This document shows, piece after piece, positions 43,345 to 52,262 of a DNA stretch of 64,000 bases. The stretch covers positions 1 through 64,000 of the forward strand of contig NZ_JAMBOL010000004.1 of the NCBI RefSeq assembly GCF_023715605.1. The letters run 5' to 3'. This DNA comes from Halalkalibacter oceani. GTDB lineage: Bacteria > Bacillota > Bacilli > Bacillales > Bacillaceae_D. Below the pieces are notes generated by a model that saw only the letters and a program-made list of their open reading frames with translations, had not been told where the DNA came from and ran no database searches. A program made the position numbers and the translations under genes. Position 1 is the stretch's first letter; every line of letters begins with the position of its first letter.

Positions 43345-44385
43345 TTATTGTTGATTCATAGCTTGATAGTGGGCGAGTTTTTGCTGAAAGCCTGGACGCG
43401 TAATTGCTTCCGGGTTGACGACGCTGTCTGGAATAAGACCTTGGGATAGACGAATGAGCCCGCGAATATCCTCTTCGCCAAGTCCGCGGAATAATTCATC
43501 GGTAAAACCGATCGCATGCGGGGCGAGCACGACATTATCAAGCCGGGTTAATGGGTCATTCGGGTCAAGCGGTTCTGTTTCAAACACATCAAGTGCAGCC
43601 CCCTGAATACGGCGTTCCTGGAGACAGACGGTGAGCGCCTGCTGATCGATGACCGGGCCGCGTGATGTATTAATGAGAAACGCCGTTGGTTTCATCAACG
43701 AGAGCTCACGTCCCCCAATTAAATGATAAGTAGAGTCGAGCAACGGACAGCTGACACTGACAAAATCAGCCTGCTGTAACAAAGTATCCAATTCAACCAG
43801 CTCCACTCCGAGCGCCTGCGCCTCCTCCTTTGAAACAAAAGGGTCATAAGCGATCGCCTTGAATTTTAACGGCTTGGCGATCGAAAAGAATTCCCGTGCA
43901 ATTCCCCCGAGCCCGATCGAGCCAACGACTTTGTTGACGAGTCCGATTCCCATGTAATTCGGCGTTTCCTCCCACGTTCCTTGACGGACAATGCGGTCTT
44001 TTTCCATCACTCTTGAGCTTAACGTAAGCAAAAACGTCAAAATCGAAACAGCCATCGGTCGCCGGACCGCTTTTGGAGCAGTAAAGCAAATAAGATCAGA
44101 CTCGGTACAGGCCGTTAAATCGACATTGTTATAGCCGACCCCGGCACGGGCAATCGCCGCCAGGCGCGTCACACCGTTGAAGGAATCCTTCGTATAGCTT
44201 GGATACAGGCTGATCACCGCATCATATCCCATTAATTGATCCGGCGTTACGATACTCTTATATTCTTTGAAAAATTCATATTCGATTTGAGGATGCTGAT
44301 CAAGTAATTCCAGTCCGATATCCGCTTTCAATTCCCCGTCCGGGTTCAGAAAATCTCTCGTAATCCCAATTTTAAACGTGGCCAA
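43345..44385 (-). CDS. D-isomer-specific 2-hydroxyacid dehydrogenase
   Basis: NAD(P)-dependent oxidoreductase of 346 residues. The Rossmann motif is VGSIGLGGIAREFFSI with the acceptor loop at YDPF; catalytic Arg is in NTSRGPVIDQQAL, the Glu in ALDVFETEPL and the His in VVLAPHAIGFT. It interconverts 2-hydroxy and 2-keto acids. Placed before the HpaI aldolase on the same strand, it may reduce or supply a keto-acid of the sugar-acid route. Specific substrate unknown. Start ATG at 44385. Confidence 0.88.
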   Translation of the reverse strand: MATFKIGITRDFLNPDGELKADIGLELLDQHPQIEYEFFKEYKSIVTPDQLMGYDAVISLYPSYTKDSFNGVTRLAAIARAGVGYNNVDLTACTESDLICFTAPKAVRRPMAVSILTFLLTLSSRVMEKDRIVRQGTWEETPNYMGIGLVNKVVGSIGLGGIAREFFSIAKPLKFKAIAYDPFVSKEEAQALGVELVELDTLLQQADFVSVSCPLLDSTYHLIGGRELSLMKPTAFLINTSRGPVIDQQALTVCLQERRIQGAALDVFETEPLDPNDPLTRLDNVVLAPHAIGFTDELFRGLGEEDIRGLIRLSQGLIPDSVVNPEAITRPGFQQKLAHYQAMNQQ

Positions 44386-44563
44386 TACTGTCTCCCCTCA
44401 CTTTCGTCAATTTAATATGTAATATATCACTTTACAGACGAAAACTCAACTTCTGATTGCAAGCAGCGGCGGCCAAGAACGAGGCTGAAGAAATGGATGA
44501 GGCCGAGCAAAAGCTGAAAAAACAACCTTTCGTCCCAGCCCCATGAACAAAAACCGTAAACTG
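44386..44563. other. Intergenic region with a repeat relic
   Basis: No gene. A segment reading AAAAAACAACCTTTCGTCCC then AGCCCC (about 44518-44543) resembles the tail of the dispersed repeats at 21362 and 30060, but without the full hairpin. Confidence 0.4.
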
Positions 44564-46264
44564 TTACATTTTAGCAGCCGCAGCGGCCTGCTTTTGCACC
44601 GTGCCAGCTTCAATAAGCTTATTCACAGCGCTGAATAGCGCTCTGACCGATGACGTCATAATATCAACATCAATTCCGCATCCCCAGTAGACCGTGCCGT
44701 CTTCTGCCGTGATTCCGACATAAGAGGCTGCGCGTGATTCTGAGCCGGTTTCTAAGGCGTGCTCCTTGTAGACCAAATTCGAATAGCGAATGCCGAGCTT
44801 CGTCTGAAGGGCATTGCTGATTGCATCAAGTCTTCCGTTGCCAACTCCCTGCATCTCTTCTACGCGACCATCCTTTTTCATTTGCACGGTCGTTTCAAAG
44901 TCATCGTGCTGGGTGAAGCTGTAGGTGATAAATTCGATTGGCGCCGTAAGATTGACGTATTCTTTTAAGTAAATGTCATAAATCTCGGCTGGAAGCAGCT
45001 CTTTATGCTGACGGTCGGATACTTGCTTAATCCGGTAACCGAAGTTCTCACGCATTTTTGCCGGCAGGTCGAAGCCGTATTGCTGCTCCATCACATAGCC
45101 GATTCCGCCCTTCCCTGACTGGCTGTTAATTCGAATGATGTCTCCTTCATATTCACGACCGATGTCTTTCGGATCAATTAACAAGTAAGGGACATTCCAT
45201 GTCGCGTCTTCGTGCTCTTCGCGCCATTTCATTCCTTTGGCGATCGCATCCTGATGCGAACCCGAAAAAGCAGTGAACACAAGGTCGCCTCCGTAAGGGT
45301 GACGCTCATGAACCTTCATTCTCGTTAACGGTTCATATGCAGCAATAATCTCACGAATATTGCCGAAATCAAGCTTTGGATCGACACCATGAGAATACAT
45401 GTTCAGCGCAAGGGTGACTATATCGACGTTCCCTGTTCGTTCACCGTTGCCGAATAACGTCCCTTCGACCCGCTGCGCTCCGGCAAGCATCGCAAGCTCC
45501 GCATCAGCGACCCCGGTCCCGCGGTCATTGTGAGGATGAACCGAGACAATGACATTCTCCCGGAAATGTAAGTTGTCGCTCATATACTCAATTTGGCTGG
45601 CGTACACATGCGGCATGGAAAACGAGACGGTCGCCGGTAAATTGATGATCACCGGCTGATCAGCGGTCGGCTGCCACACATCAAGCACGCGGTTACAGAT
45701 TTCAAGCGCGAATTCCATTTCCGTCCCGGTAAAGCTTTCCGGTGAATATTGGAACATGAAATTTCCTTCCGTTTCTGCCGCATATTTCTGAAGAAGCTTC
45801 GCGCCGGATACGGCAATCTCGATAATTTCCTCTTTCGACTTTCGGAAGACCTGTTCACGCTGAGCGACAGAGGTGGAATTATATAAATGAACAACTGCCT
45901 TTTTTGCCCCGCGTAACGATTCAAATGTTTTCTTAATAATATGGTCGCGCGATTGGGTCAAAACCTGGATCGTCACATCATCCGGAATCAGATTTTCTTC
46001 AATCAGCGTCCGTAAAAACGTATACTCCGTTTCAGAAGCAGCCGGGAAGCCGACCTCAATCTCCTTAAAGCCGATATCGACCAATAATTGAAAATATTTC
46101 AGCTTCTCTTCCAGATTCATTGGCACAACAAGCGCCTGATTTCCATCACGCAAATCAACACTGCACCAGACCGGCGCCTCTGTAATATACTCCTTCTCGC
46201 TCCATTTCATGCTCGTTACCGGCGGGACGAAATACCCTCTGGCATATTTGTTTACATTTTTCAT
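44564..46264 (-). CDS. leuA: 2-isopropylmalate synthase (LeuA type 2)
   Basis: First enzyme of leucine biosynthesis, condensing acetyl-CoA with 2-oxoisovalerate. 566 residues, of the long LeuA type 2 class. The catalytic domain has WCSVDLRDGNQAL (metal Asp), GFKEIEVGFPAAS, SVHPHNDRGTG (metal His pair) and GTLFGNGERTGNVD. The C-terminal LeuA dimer/regulatory domain (~430-550) contains DAISNALQTKLGI and SRAASYVGITAEDG. Start: ATG at 46264, 7 nt after GGGTGG. The frame extends to 46375 but that part is the T-box leader. No other leu/ilv genes follow. Confidence 0.93.
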   Translation of the reverse strand: MKNVNKYARGYFVPPVTSMKWSEKEYITEAPVWCSVDLRDGNQALVVPMNLEEKLKYFQLLVDIGFKEIEVGFPAASETEYTFLRTLIEENLIPDDVTIQVLTQSRDHIIKKTFESLRGAKKAVVHLYNSTSVAQREQVFRKSKEEIIEIAVSGAKLLQKYAAETEGNFMFQYSPESFTGTEMEFALEICNRVLDVWQPTADQPVIINLPATVSFSMPHVYASQIEYMSDNLHFRENVIVSVHPHNDRGTGVADAELAMLAGAQRVEGTLFGNGERTGNVDIVTLALNMYSHGVDPKLDFGNIREIIAAYEPLTRMKVHERHPYGGDLVFTAFSGSHQDAIAKGMKWREEHEDATWNVPYLLIDPKDIGREYEGDIIRINSQSGKGGIGYVMEQQYGFDLPAKMRENFGYRIKQVSDRQHKELLPAEIYDIYLKEYVNLTAPIEFITYSFTQHDDFETTVQMKKDGRVEEMQGVGNGRLDAISNALQTKLGIRYSNLVYKEHALETGSESRAASYVGITAEDGTVYWGCGIDVDIMTSSVRALFSAVNKLIEAGTVQKQAAAAAKM

Positions 46265-46305
46265 CGTTAAACCACCCTTTCTAATCTGCGTTAGTAAAAC
46301 AAAAA

Positions 46306-46578
46306 AGCCTTCCATCCCTATCGACAATAGAGACGAAAGACTGTGACATCTTACGCGGTACCACTCTGATTTCATACCGAAAACCGGTATGCAGCTTTAA
46401 CAGATACGGGGCTGTTTGCCCTTATATCCTCCTATTATAACGGATAGGAACCGTCTCCACCTACTATCATTTCAGCGAGCTACTTCAAGGCGAGTTCTGA
46501 TTTTTTCCACGGCTGTTTTGCACCAACCAACAGCTCTCTGAGCGCTTCTAAAATCGTACTATTCCTCTTCGTCGTATT
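46306..46578 (-). promoter_or_regulatory. T-box riboswitch controlling leuA (leucine specifier)
   Basis: The T-box core GAAATCAGAGTGGTACCGCG is at 46373-46354 (minus strand). Downstream a 16-bp stem (46327-46342 with 46306-46321) followed by six U forms the terminator. Upstream, stem I begins around 46578 (GACGAAGAGGAATAGTA) and its specifier loop contains GAACTCGCC, giving a CUC (leucine) codon at 46494-46492. Uncharged tRNA-Leu would stabilise the antiterminator and switch leuA on. Confidence 0.93.
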
Positions 46579-46662
46579 TTAAGTGTTGGCAAAATCATAC
46601 TACATCCTCAAAAGCTTTTCAAGTTTATTTTTTGAAAATTTCATCATGGGCTGCGAAATCGT

Positions 46663-47664
46663 TTATGTTTGTTCACTGACAATGACCGACCATCCTTTCC
46701 CTTCGTAATCATTGTAACCTTTTGTTTTGCAGTAAGCGATTATTTTCGGTTTTCCTTCCACTGTCTCATGCTGATAGCCGATCGTTGCCTTCCCCTGCTT
46801 AAGCAGCTGTACGGCAGTTAAGGAGCCTAGATCTTTATTCAAAATGTCTTCCCTCTGCTTGGAAGCAATCACGATCCCGTCTTTATTAATTAAATACAGC
46901 TCCGACTGTTCATCAATTTTCACTGCATCAATAATGTCATAAATGTACTCCCAGTTAAACCACGTCGTCAAAACGCCGATTGCATTGTTGGAATCATCGA
47001 ATATCGGAGCGGCATAGTTCATCGTAAAGCCCTGGACAGCAGGGGCGTGATACATATCCGAAGCGTATACCTTCCCTGATTCAAGCGCCTGTTGAAACCA
47101 TGTCTCCCTCGAAAAATCAAGCCCTGTCAGCTGGGCATTGCTTCCCGAAGCGACAACAATTCCGTCAAGATTGACAATCGTTAAATCATAATAGACCGTA
47201 TAAATCTTTTGCAGCTGACCGAGCAGCGTCTCCGCTTCTGAAATCGTCTCCGGCCCCGGCAAAAGCAAGCAATGTTTAACCGCTGTAAAGGTTGTCCATG
47301 CCTGTACATCACAATTGCGCTCAAATAAGTTCCGATCAATTTTATCAATCGTATCAAAAGCTACATCGACGGTACGTACTGCTATCACTTCATTTGTCTT
47401 TTCCTGAATCGTGCGAATCAGCTGATTATTGATCGTATTCGCTTTAAGATTGTCATCGGCAAATTTTTTAATTTCGTTTGCCACGACAGAAAAGCCGCGT
47501 CCTGCTTCCCCTGCTCTTGCGGCTTCAATGCCTGAATTAAGGGCCAGCAAATTAGCATGCGTCGAAATACGGTTCGTCGTTTTAATCGACCCTTCCATTT
47601 GACTATATAGCTCTTTAAGCTCACTCCACAGCTTGGATACATTGAGCTGTTTTTCTCCAATCAC
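46663..47664 (-). CDS. Soluble chemoreceptor-like protein with C-terminal Cache domain
   Basis: Protein of 333 residues without a membrane segment. The N-terminal ~100 residues are a truncated MCP signalling hairpin with the conserved tip [24 protein letters not shown]. The rest (~110-325) is a Cache-type sensor ([51 protein letters not shown]). This is the reverse order of ordinary receptors, and HAMP is missing. Start: GTG at 47664, 6 nt after GGGGGG; the ATG at 47670 directly abuts that site. Likely a cytoplasmic sensor for CheA/CheW or a related partner. Confidence 0.75.
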   Translation of the reverse strand: MIGEKQLNVSKLWSELKELYSQMEGSIKTTNRISTHANLLALNSGIEAARAGEAGRGFSVVANEIKKFADDNLKANTINNQLIRTIQEKTNEVIAVRTVDVAFDTIDKIDRNLFERNCDVQAWTTFTAVKHCLLLPGPETISEAETLLGQLQKIYTVYYDLTIVNLDGIVVASGSNAQLTGLDFSRETWFQQALESGKVYASDMYHAPAVQGFTMNYAAPIFDDSNNAIGVLTTWFNWEYIYDIIDAVKIDEQSELYLINKDGIVIASKQREDILNKDLGSLTAVQLLKQGKATIGYQHETVEGKPKIIAYCKTKGYNDYEGKGWSVIVSEQT

Positions 47665-47871
47665 GGTCATCCCCCCAAAAAGTTCTATCAAACTACTTAT
47701 TTTGACAAAAGAAAACAAATCCCTTTTGCAAAACCAAAAACCGTGTAAGGTTATCTAACACGAAAAATCCCGTGACTGAGAGTGTAAGGTGGAGGGATAA
47801 GATTGATGCTGAATTTCGGAAAAAAATAAAAGCCTTACTCCCGTTGCTTTGTCCTTACTCGCAGGAAATCT

Positions 47872-48096
47872 TTAATCATCATCTCCGTTGTCTCCGTCGT
47901 CCCAATAGCCGGTATCATCTCTGGGAGAGCCGGAATCGTTACTATTCCCTGTTAGTCCCAATTGATTTAAAATAACAATTATTACGATCCCCACCACTAC
48001 TGTGTTCACTCAATGGGAATCAATAAAAGCCAAAGATAAAAAAGCGAGAAATAACATCGTGATAATAACAAATAAACGTCGTACTACTTTTTTCAT
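47872..48096 (-). pseudogene. Small two-TM membrane protein gene interrupted by an in-frame TGA
   Basis: From an ATG at 48096 with AGGTGGTGAAATTG before it, the frame reads MKKVVRRLFVIITMLFLAFL and on to a TGA at 48012-48010. The same frame continues from GTG at 48009: NTVVVGIVIIVILNQLGL followed by an acidic tail rich in Asp (DDGDNGDDD) to TAA at 47872. The halves give two membrane segments and an acidic end, as expected for one 74-residue protein. A nonsense mutation is most likely; two separate tiny genes are possible. Confidence 0.45.
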
Positions 48097-48330
48097 CAAT
48101 TTCACCACCTAATGAATGGAATGAAAAGCTATTCTTTATCTAGCAGGGAAATCCCTCTTTTAGACATAAGAAAATCGCCACAGCCGGCTTTCCCAGCGCT
48201 TGTAGGGAATCAGATAGCCATCGTTTACATCCAACCTCTTTTATTTTTTTTGAAAATAGTTTATCTTCTCAAAAATAAGCTATGATAAAAGAGCTTTCAT
48301 AGACGGGGAAACCATATCAGGAGGCACGTC
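48097..48330. other. Intergenic region before the ABC exporter pair
   Basis: No gene seen. AT-rich from 48240; contains the TCAGGAGGCACGTC binding site of the following gene. Confidence 0.4.
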
Positions 48331-50070
48331 ATGAACAAATTATTATCGTTTGTCACGCGTTATCGGCTAAGCGTCGGCCTTGCTCTTGCGCTTATGATGT
48401 TCGAGCTTGTCGCCGAGCTTGTTCTGCCGTTGTTTTTAGCGAAAATGATTGATGAAGGCATTGTCGCTCAGGATCTCAGCGTCGTGCTCAAATGGGGCGG
48501 TCTTATGCTGGGGCTTTCGTGTTTATCGTTTATCGCCGGAATTGCGAATTCTTTTTACGCTGCTCATGTCAGTCAAAACACTGGATATGATCTGCGCAAT
48601 TTTCTCTATCGTAAGTCTCAATTTCTATCAGCCGAACAAGCCCATGCGTTTTCCAGCTCTTCTTTAATCACGCTGCTGACAAATGATGTGCTGCAAATTC
48701 AAACAACGATTTTTATGAGTCTTAGAATTATGCTAAGAGCTCCCCTTTTAATTATCGGCGGAGTGGTGATGGCATTACTGGTGAATAGCAGAGTCGCTCT
48801 TATTCTTCTTATTTGTATCCCGCTGCTCGTCTTTTTTCTCGTCTGGATGTTAAAAAAGGGGGCTCGGCTGTTCTCTCAAGTGCAGATGAGACTGGATCGG
48901 GTCAACCACAGCATTTATGAAAATTTAGCCGGAATGAAGCTCATTAAAGCCTTTGTCCGCTCCTCCCATGAAGAAAAACGGTTCTCAACGCGCAACGAAG
49001 CTCTCATGACGGACACGATACGGGCATTGCGTCTCATGGAAATGACGATGCCTCTCCTCTTATTAGTGATGAACAGCGCTATCCTGCTTATTCTCTGGTT
49101 CGGCACCGTTCACATTCAAACCGGCGGGGCGCAAATCGGAGAGGTCGTAGCAATCGTCAATTATGCGACGAGGATTGCGTCGGCGCTCCATGTATTTTCG
49201 ATGATTATTCTCGCCTTTTCCCGTGCCCGGGCGTCAGCGGGCAGGCTTGTTGAACTGCTTGACGTGGAGGTTGATGTTGAACGCAATTCCTCCTCTTCTC
49301 CTCCCGTGACAAGAGCGCTGCCTATTCAATGCAAAGAAATTGGCTTCCGCTATCCCGCCGCCTCATGCAATGCCCTGACGGAAATAACGGCAGACATTAA
49401 GGCTGGTGAAACGATCGCGATCCTTGGCGCGACCGGCTCCGGCAAAACAAGCTTTTTGCAGCTGATACCGCGGCTCCATGATGCCACTGCTGGTGAGATC
49501 ATCATCGGCGGACGCCATATTCGTGAGTGGAACCTGAAGGACTTACGGATGACGATTGGCTATGTACCACAGGATGTTACGCTTTTTTCGAGGACGATTA
49601 AGGAAAACATTACCTGGGGGAAGCAAGCTGCGACAATGGATGAGGTTCATGCCGCAGCAGAGGCGGCTCAGCTTGTCGAAACGATCGCGGCAATGCCTGA
49701 CGGCTATGAGACCGTCGTCGCCCAGCGCGGTGTGAGCTTGTCCGGCGGGCAGAAGCAGCGAATTTCCATTGCCCGCGCCTTAATCCGCCGCCCCTCCATT
49801 TTGTTACTTGATGATAGCACGAGTGCGCTTGATACGAAAACGGAAGCTGCATTACTGCATGCTCTGGCCTCGTATTCCTGCACAACCTTGCTCGTCACTC
49901 AGAAAGTGAGCACAGCGCGACAGGCGGATCAAATATGGATTTTGGAGGATGGCCAGCTTATCGAGACAGGCACGCATGATCAATTATATGAAGCTTCCTC
50001 TTATTATCAGCGACTTTACCAGTCTCAAACGAAAGGAGATGCTTTCGGTCATGTCCAATCCCTTTACTAA
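48331..50070 (+). CDS. Heterodimeric ABC multidrug exporter, degenerate-site subunit (BmrC/YheI-like)
   Basis: Half-transporter of 579 residues: six-helix exporter domain (~10-310) and nucleotide-binding domain (~330-570). Walker A GATGSGKT and signature LSGGQKQR are standard, but after Walker B the catalytic Glu is replaced by Asp (LLLDDSTSALD), and the H-loop His is replaced (LLVTQKVST instead of AHRLS). These are typical of the inactive ATP site in exporters such as BmrCD, TM287/288 and LmrCD. It overlaps its partner gene by 20 bp. Start ATG at 48331, 8 nt after AGGAGG. Confidence 0.9.
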   Translation: MNKLLSFVTRYRLSVGLALALMMFELVAELVLPLFLAKMIDEGIVAQDLSVVLKWGGLMLGLSCLSFIAGIANSFYAAHVSQNTGYDLRNFLYRKSQFLSAEQAHAFSSSSLITLLTNDVLQIQTTIFMSLRIMLRAPLLIIGGVVMALLVNSRVALILLICIPLLVFFLVWMLKKGARLFSQVQMRLDRVNHSIYENLAGMKLIKAFVRSSHEEKRFSTRNEALMTDTIRALRLMEMTMPLLLLVMNSAILLILWFGTVHIQTGGAQIGEVVAIVNYATRIASALHVFSMIILAFSRARASAGRLVELLDVEVDVERNSSSSPPVTRALPIQCKEIGFRYPAASCNALTEITADIKAGETIAILGATGSGKTSFLQLIPRLHDATAGEIIIGGRHIREWNLKDLRMTIGYVPQDVTLFSRTIKENITWGKQAATMDEVHAAAEAAQLVETIAAMPDGYETVVAQRGVSLSGGQKQRISIARALIRRPSILLLDDSTSALDTKTEAALLHALASYSCTTLLVTQKVSTARQADQIWILEDGQLIETGTHDQLYEASSYYQRLYQSQTKGDAFGHVQSLY

Positions 50071-51862
50071 AACATGGCAGAAGCGGGGAGATCCATCCTC
50101 CTCCAAACGACAGCCGATACGGAACTGGTCGGGTACATTGAAGCGGCTCTGGACCTATTTGGCTGTTTTCCGAAAGCAGCTTCTGGTCGTGCTCGGTCTC
50201 GTCTGTCTCAGCTCCTTGTGCGCCCTGCTCGGTCCGCTTTTTATCGGCTGGCTGCTTGATCATTATGTTCTTTTAGGTCAGTATGAGGGGTTGCTTTTTT
50301 TCCTCGTTCTGTTATTTAGTCTTTATACAGTTGGCTCGGCTTCCGTTTGGCTGCAAAATACCCTGATGATTCGTCTTGCCCAGAAAACCATATTTGCCCT
50401 GCGGAAGGATTTGTTTCATCATGTTCATGCCCTGCCACTCTCTTACTTCCAGAAGAAGAAGCATGGGGACGTGATGAGCCGGTTGACGAATGATATTGAA
50501 AATATTAGTGCGACATTGAACAGCTCTTTCATTCAAATTCTATCCAGCATCCTGACGTTCATCGGTATTTTGACGGTGATGCTCTGGCTCAGCCCATTGC
50601 TGACAGTACTAACGTTAACCGTTGTTCCGGCAATGATCGTTGGGATGAAATGGATAACAAACAGGACAGGTCCTTATTTCAAGGAACAGCAGCGTCAAAT
50701 GGGAGAAGTAAATGGCTTTATTGAAGAAACGATTTCCGGCCGCGCTGTCATTCAGACATTTTCGCGCGAGGACGAGATGATTGCTGCTTTTCAAAGCAAA
50801 AATGCCCACTTAAAAAAAGCCGGCTTTTGGGCGCAAACGTATTCCGGATTTATTCCGAAACTGATGAATTTGTTAAACAGCATCAGCTTTGCGATTATCG
50901 CCGGCATCGGCGGCATTCTCGCTTTACGGGAATTGGTGACAATCGGCACGATTGTCATTTTTGCGGAATACGCCCGCCAGTTCACCCGCCCTTTAAACGA
51001 TTTGGCGAATCAGTTTAATACGATGCTTTCGGCCGTCGCCGGCGCAGAACGGGTCTTTGACCTGATGGATCAGGAGGGAGAATGTGATGATTCCGAGAAA
51101 GCCGTCAGTCTTGCCACAGTCCGCGGTGAAGTTTGCTTTCAAAATGTATCTTTTTCTTATCAAAAAGAAGATTCCGGCAAAACGGTTTCGGATATTCATT
51201 TTTCCGTTTCCCCTGGTGAGACGATCGCCTTAGTCGGTCCGACCGGGGCGGGCAAAACAACGATCCTCCAGCTGCTTGCCCGATTTTATGAGGTTGATGA
51301 TGGAACGATTTCGATTGATCGCCACGACACACAGCGGCTCAAGCTCGCCAATCTTCGGCAGCACATTGGCTTTGTGCTTCAGGACACCTTTTTGTTTGAG
51401 GCGACGATCCGGGAAAATATTCGCTATGGGCGCCTCAATGCAACGGATCAAGACATTGAAGAAGCGGCGCGTCTCGCCAATGCCCATTCCTTTATTTCGC
51501 AGCTGCCGGACCAGTATGACACCTTGCTCAAGGAAGGCGGCCGCGGAATCAGTGAAGGTCAAAAGCAGCTTCTGGCAATTGCGCGGGTGATTCTGGCCAA
51601 TCCGGCGATTTTAGTGCTTGATGAAGCGACAAGCAGCATCGACACGTTGACGGAAATCAACATTCAGCAAGCGCTCGCTACTCTAATGAAAGGACGCACG
51701 AGCTTTATCATTGCCCACCGGCTGCAAACGATTGAAAAAGCTGACCGGATCCTCGTTCTCCAACATGGACGGATCGTTCAGCAAGGAACCCATCAAGCCC
51801 TCCTGCAACAGGACGGACTCTACCGGGAGCTTTTTCAGAAAGCGGCAACGGAAACCGGATAG
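50051..51862 (+). CDS. Heterodimeric ABC multidrug exporter, catalytic subunit (BmrD/YheH-like)
   Basis: Half-transporter of 603 residues. Walker A GPTGAGKTT, Walker B ILVLDEATSSID with catalytic Glu and H-loop IAHRLQT are intact, whereas the signature reads ISEGQKQ instead of LSGGQ. The altered signature would face the degenerate site of the partner, so the pair has one good and one poor ATP site. Start: ATG at 50051, 12 nt after AAAGGAG, inside the 3' end of the first gene; a longer frame to 49949 would overlap the partner heavily and is rejected. Confidence 0.9.
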   Translation: MSNPFTKTWQKRGDPSSSKRQPIRNWSGTLKRLWTYLAVFRKQLLVVLGLVCLSSLCALLGPLFIGWLLDHYVLLGQYEGLLFFLVLLFSLYTVGSASVWLQNTLMIRLAQKTIFALRKDLFHHVHALPLSYFQKKKHGDVMSRLTNDIENISATLNSSFIQILSSILTFIGILTVMLWLSPLLTVLTLTVVPAMIVGMKWITNRTGPYFKEQQRQMGEVNGFIEETISGRAVIQTFSREDEMIAAFQSKNAHLKKAGFWAQTYSGFIPKLMNLLNSISFAIIAGIGGILALRELVTIGTIVIFAEYARQFTRPLNDLANQFNTMLSAVAGAERVFDLMDQEGECDDSEKAVSLATVRGEVCFQNVSFSYQKEDSGKTVSDIHFSVSPGETIALVGPTGAGKTTILQLLARFYEVDDGTISIDRHDTQRLKLANLRQHIGFVLQDTFLFEATIRENIRYGRLNATDQDIEEAARLANAHSFISQLPDQYDTLLKEGGRGISEGQKQLLAIARVILANPAILVLDEATSSIDTLTEINIQQALATLMKGRTSFIIAHRLQTIEKADRILVLQHGRIVQQGTHQALLQQDGLYRELFQKAATETG

Positions 51863-51994
51863 CCGTTTATCGCTTAACGGAAACTCGTCAATGAGGTGAC
51901 CCAGTAAGGAAAAAATGGAATAGAAGCGAGTAATGAAAACAAGGAGATTTTGGCGAAGGAGCTGAATACTGACAAACGCCAATTGAACGGACCT

Positions 51995-52071
51995 TTCAAA
52001 ATCAGGCAACGGCTACACTTATTACGAAAAAGCTGCTGAAAAAGTGGAAAACGACCTTTTTCAGCAGCTTT
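51995..52071. repeat. Dispersed repeat copy 2, ending in a terminator hairpin
   Basis: Near-identical to 13043-13116: TTCAAAATCAGGCAACGGCT, then AAAGCTGCTGAAAAAG pairing with CTTTTTCAGCAGCTTT (about 52028-52071). It probably ends the ABC exporter transcript. Confidence 0.75.
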
Positions 52072-52186
52072 ATCCATTAGTCACTCATTCCATTACAAGG
52101 ACAGGTTGTGACAATGATCCGTTTGCTCGGTTACACACTAAGAAATACAGATATTTTAGGATTATGAGCTGTCTGACAGGCCCAAA

Positions 52187-52242
52187 AAGCGGCGAGCGAG
52201 CTCTGCGCATTTTCACATGCCCAAAATTCAACTCGCCGCTTT
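52187..52242 (-). terminator. Hairpin after the YczE-like gene
   Basis: AAAGCGGCGAG pairs with CTCGCCGCTTT over a 34-base loop, 20 bases beyond the YczE-like stop; minus-strand readout then gives a U-rich stretch. Confidence 0.55.
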
Positions 52243-52262
52243 CCATGCAGAAACTATCACAT

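Noticed and set aside
46265-46375. 37-residue N-terminal extension of LeuA
   Set aside because: These codons are the T-box terminator and leader, and LeuA homologues start at MKNVNKYARG.
47772-47975. 67-codon plus-strand frame near the soluble chemoreceptor
   Set aside because: Arg-rich and opposite the small membrane ORF; no RBS or recognisable fold.
49949-50050. N-terminal extension of the second ABC exporter gene
   Set aside because: It would overlap the partner's coding end by 120 bp and has no RBS; the ATG at 50051 fits the family start.
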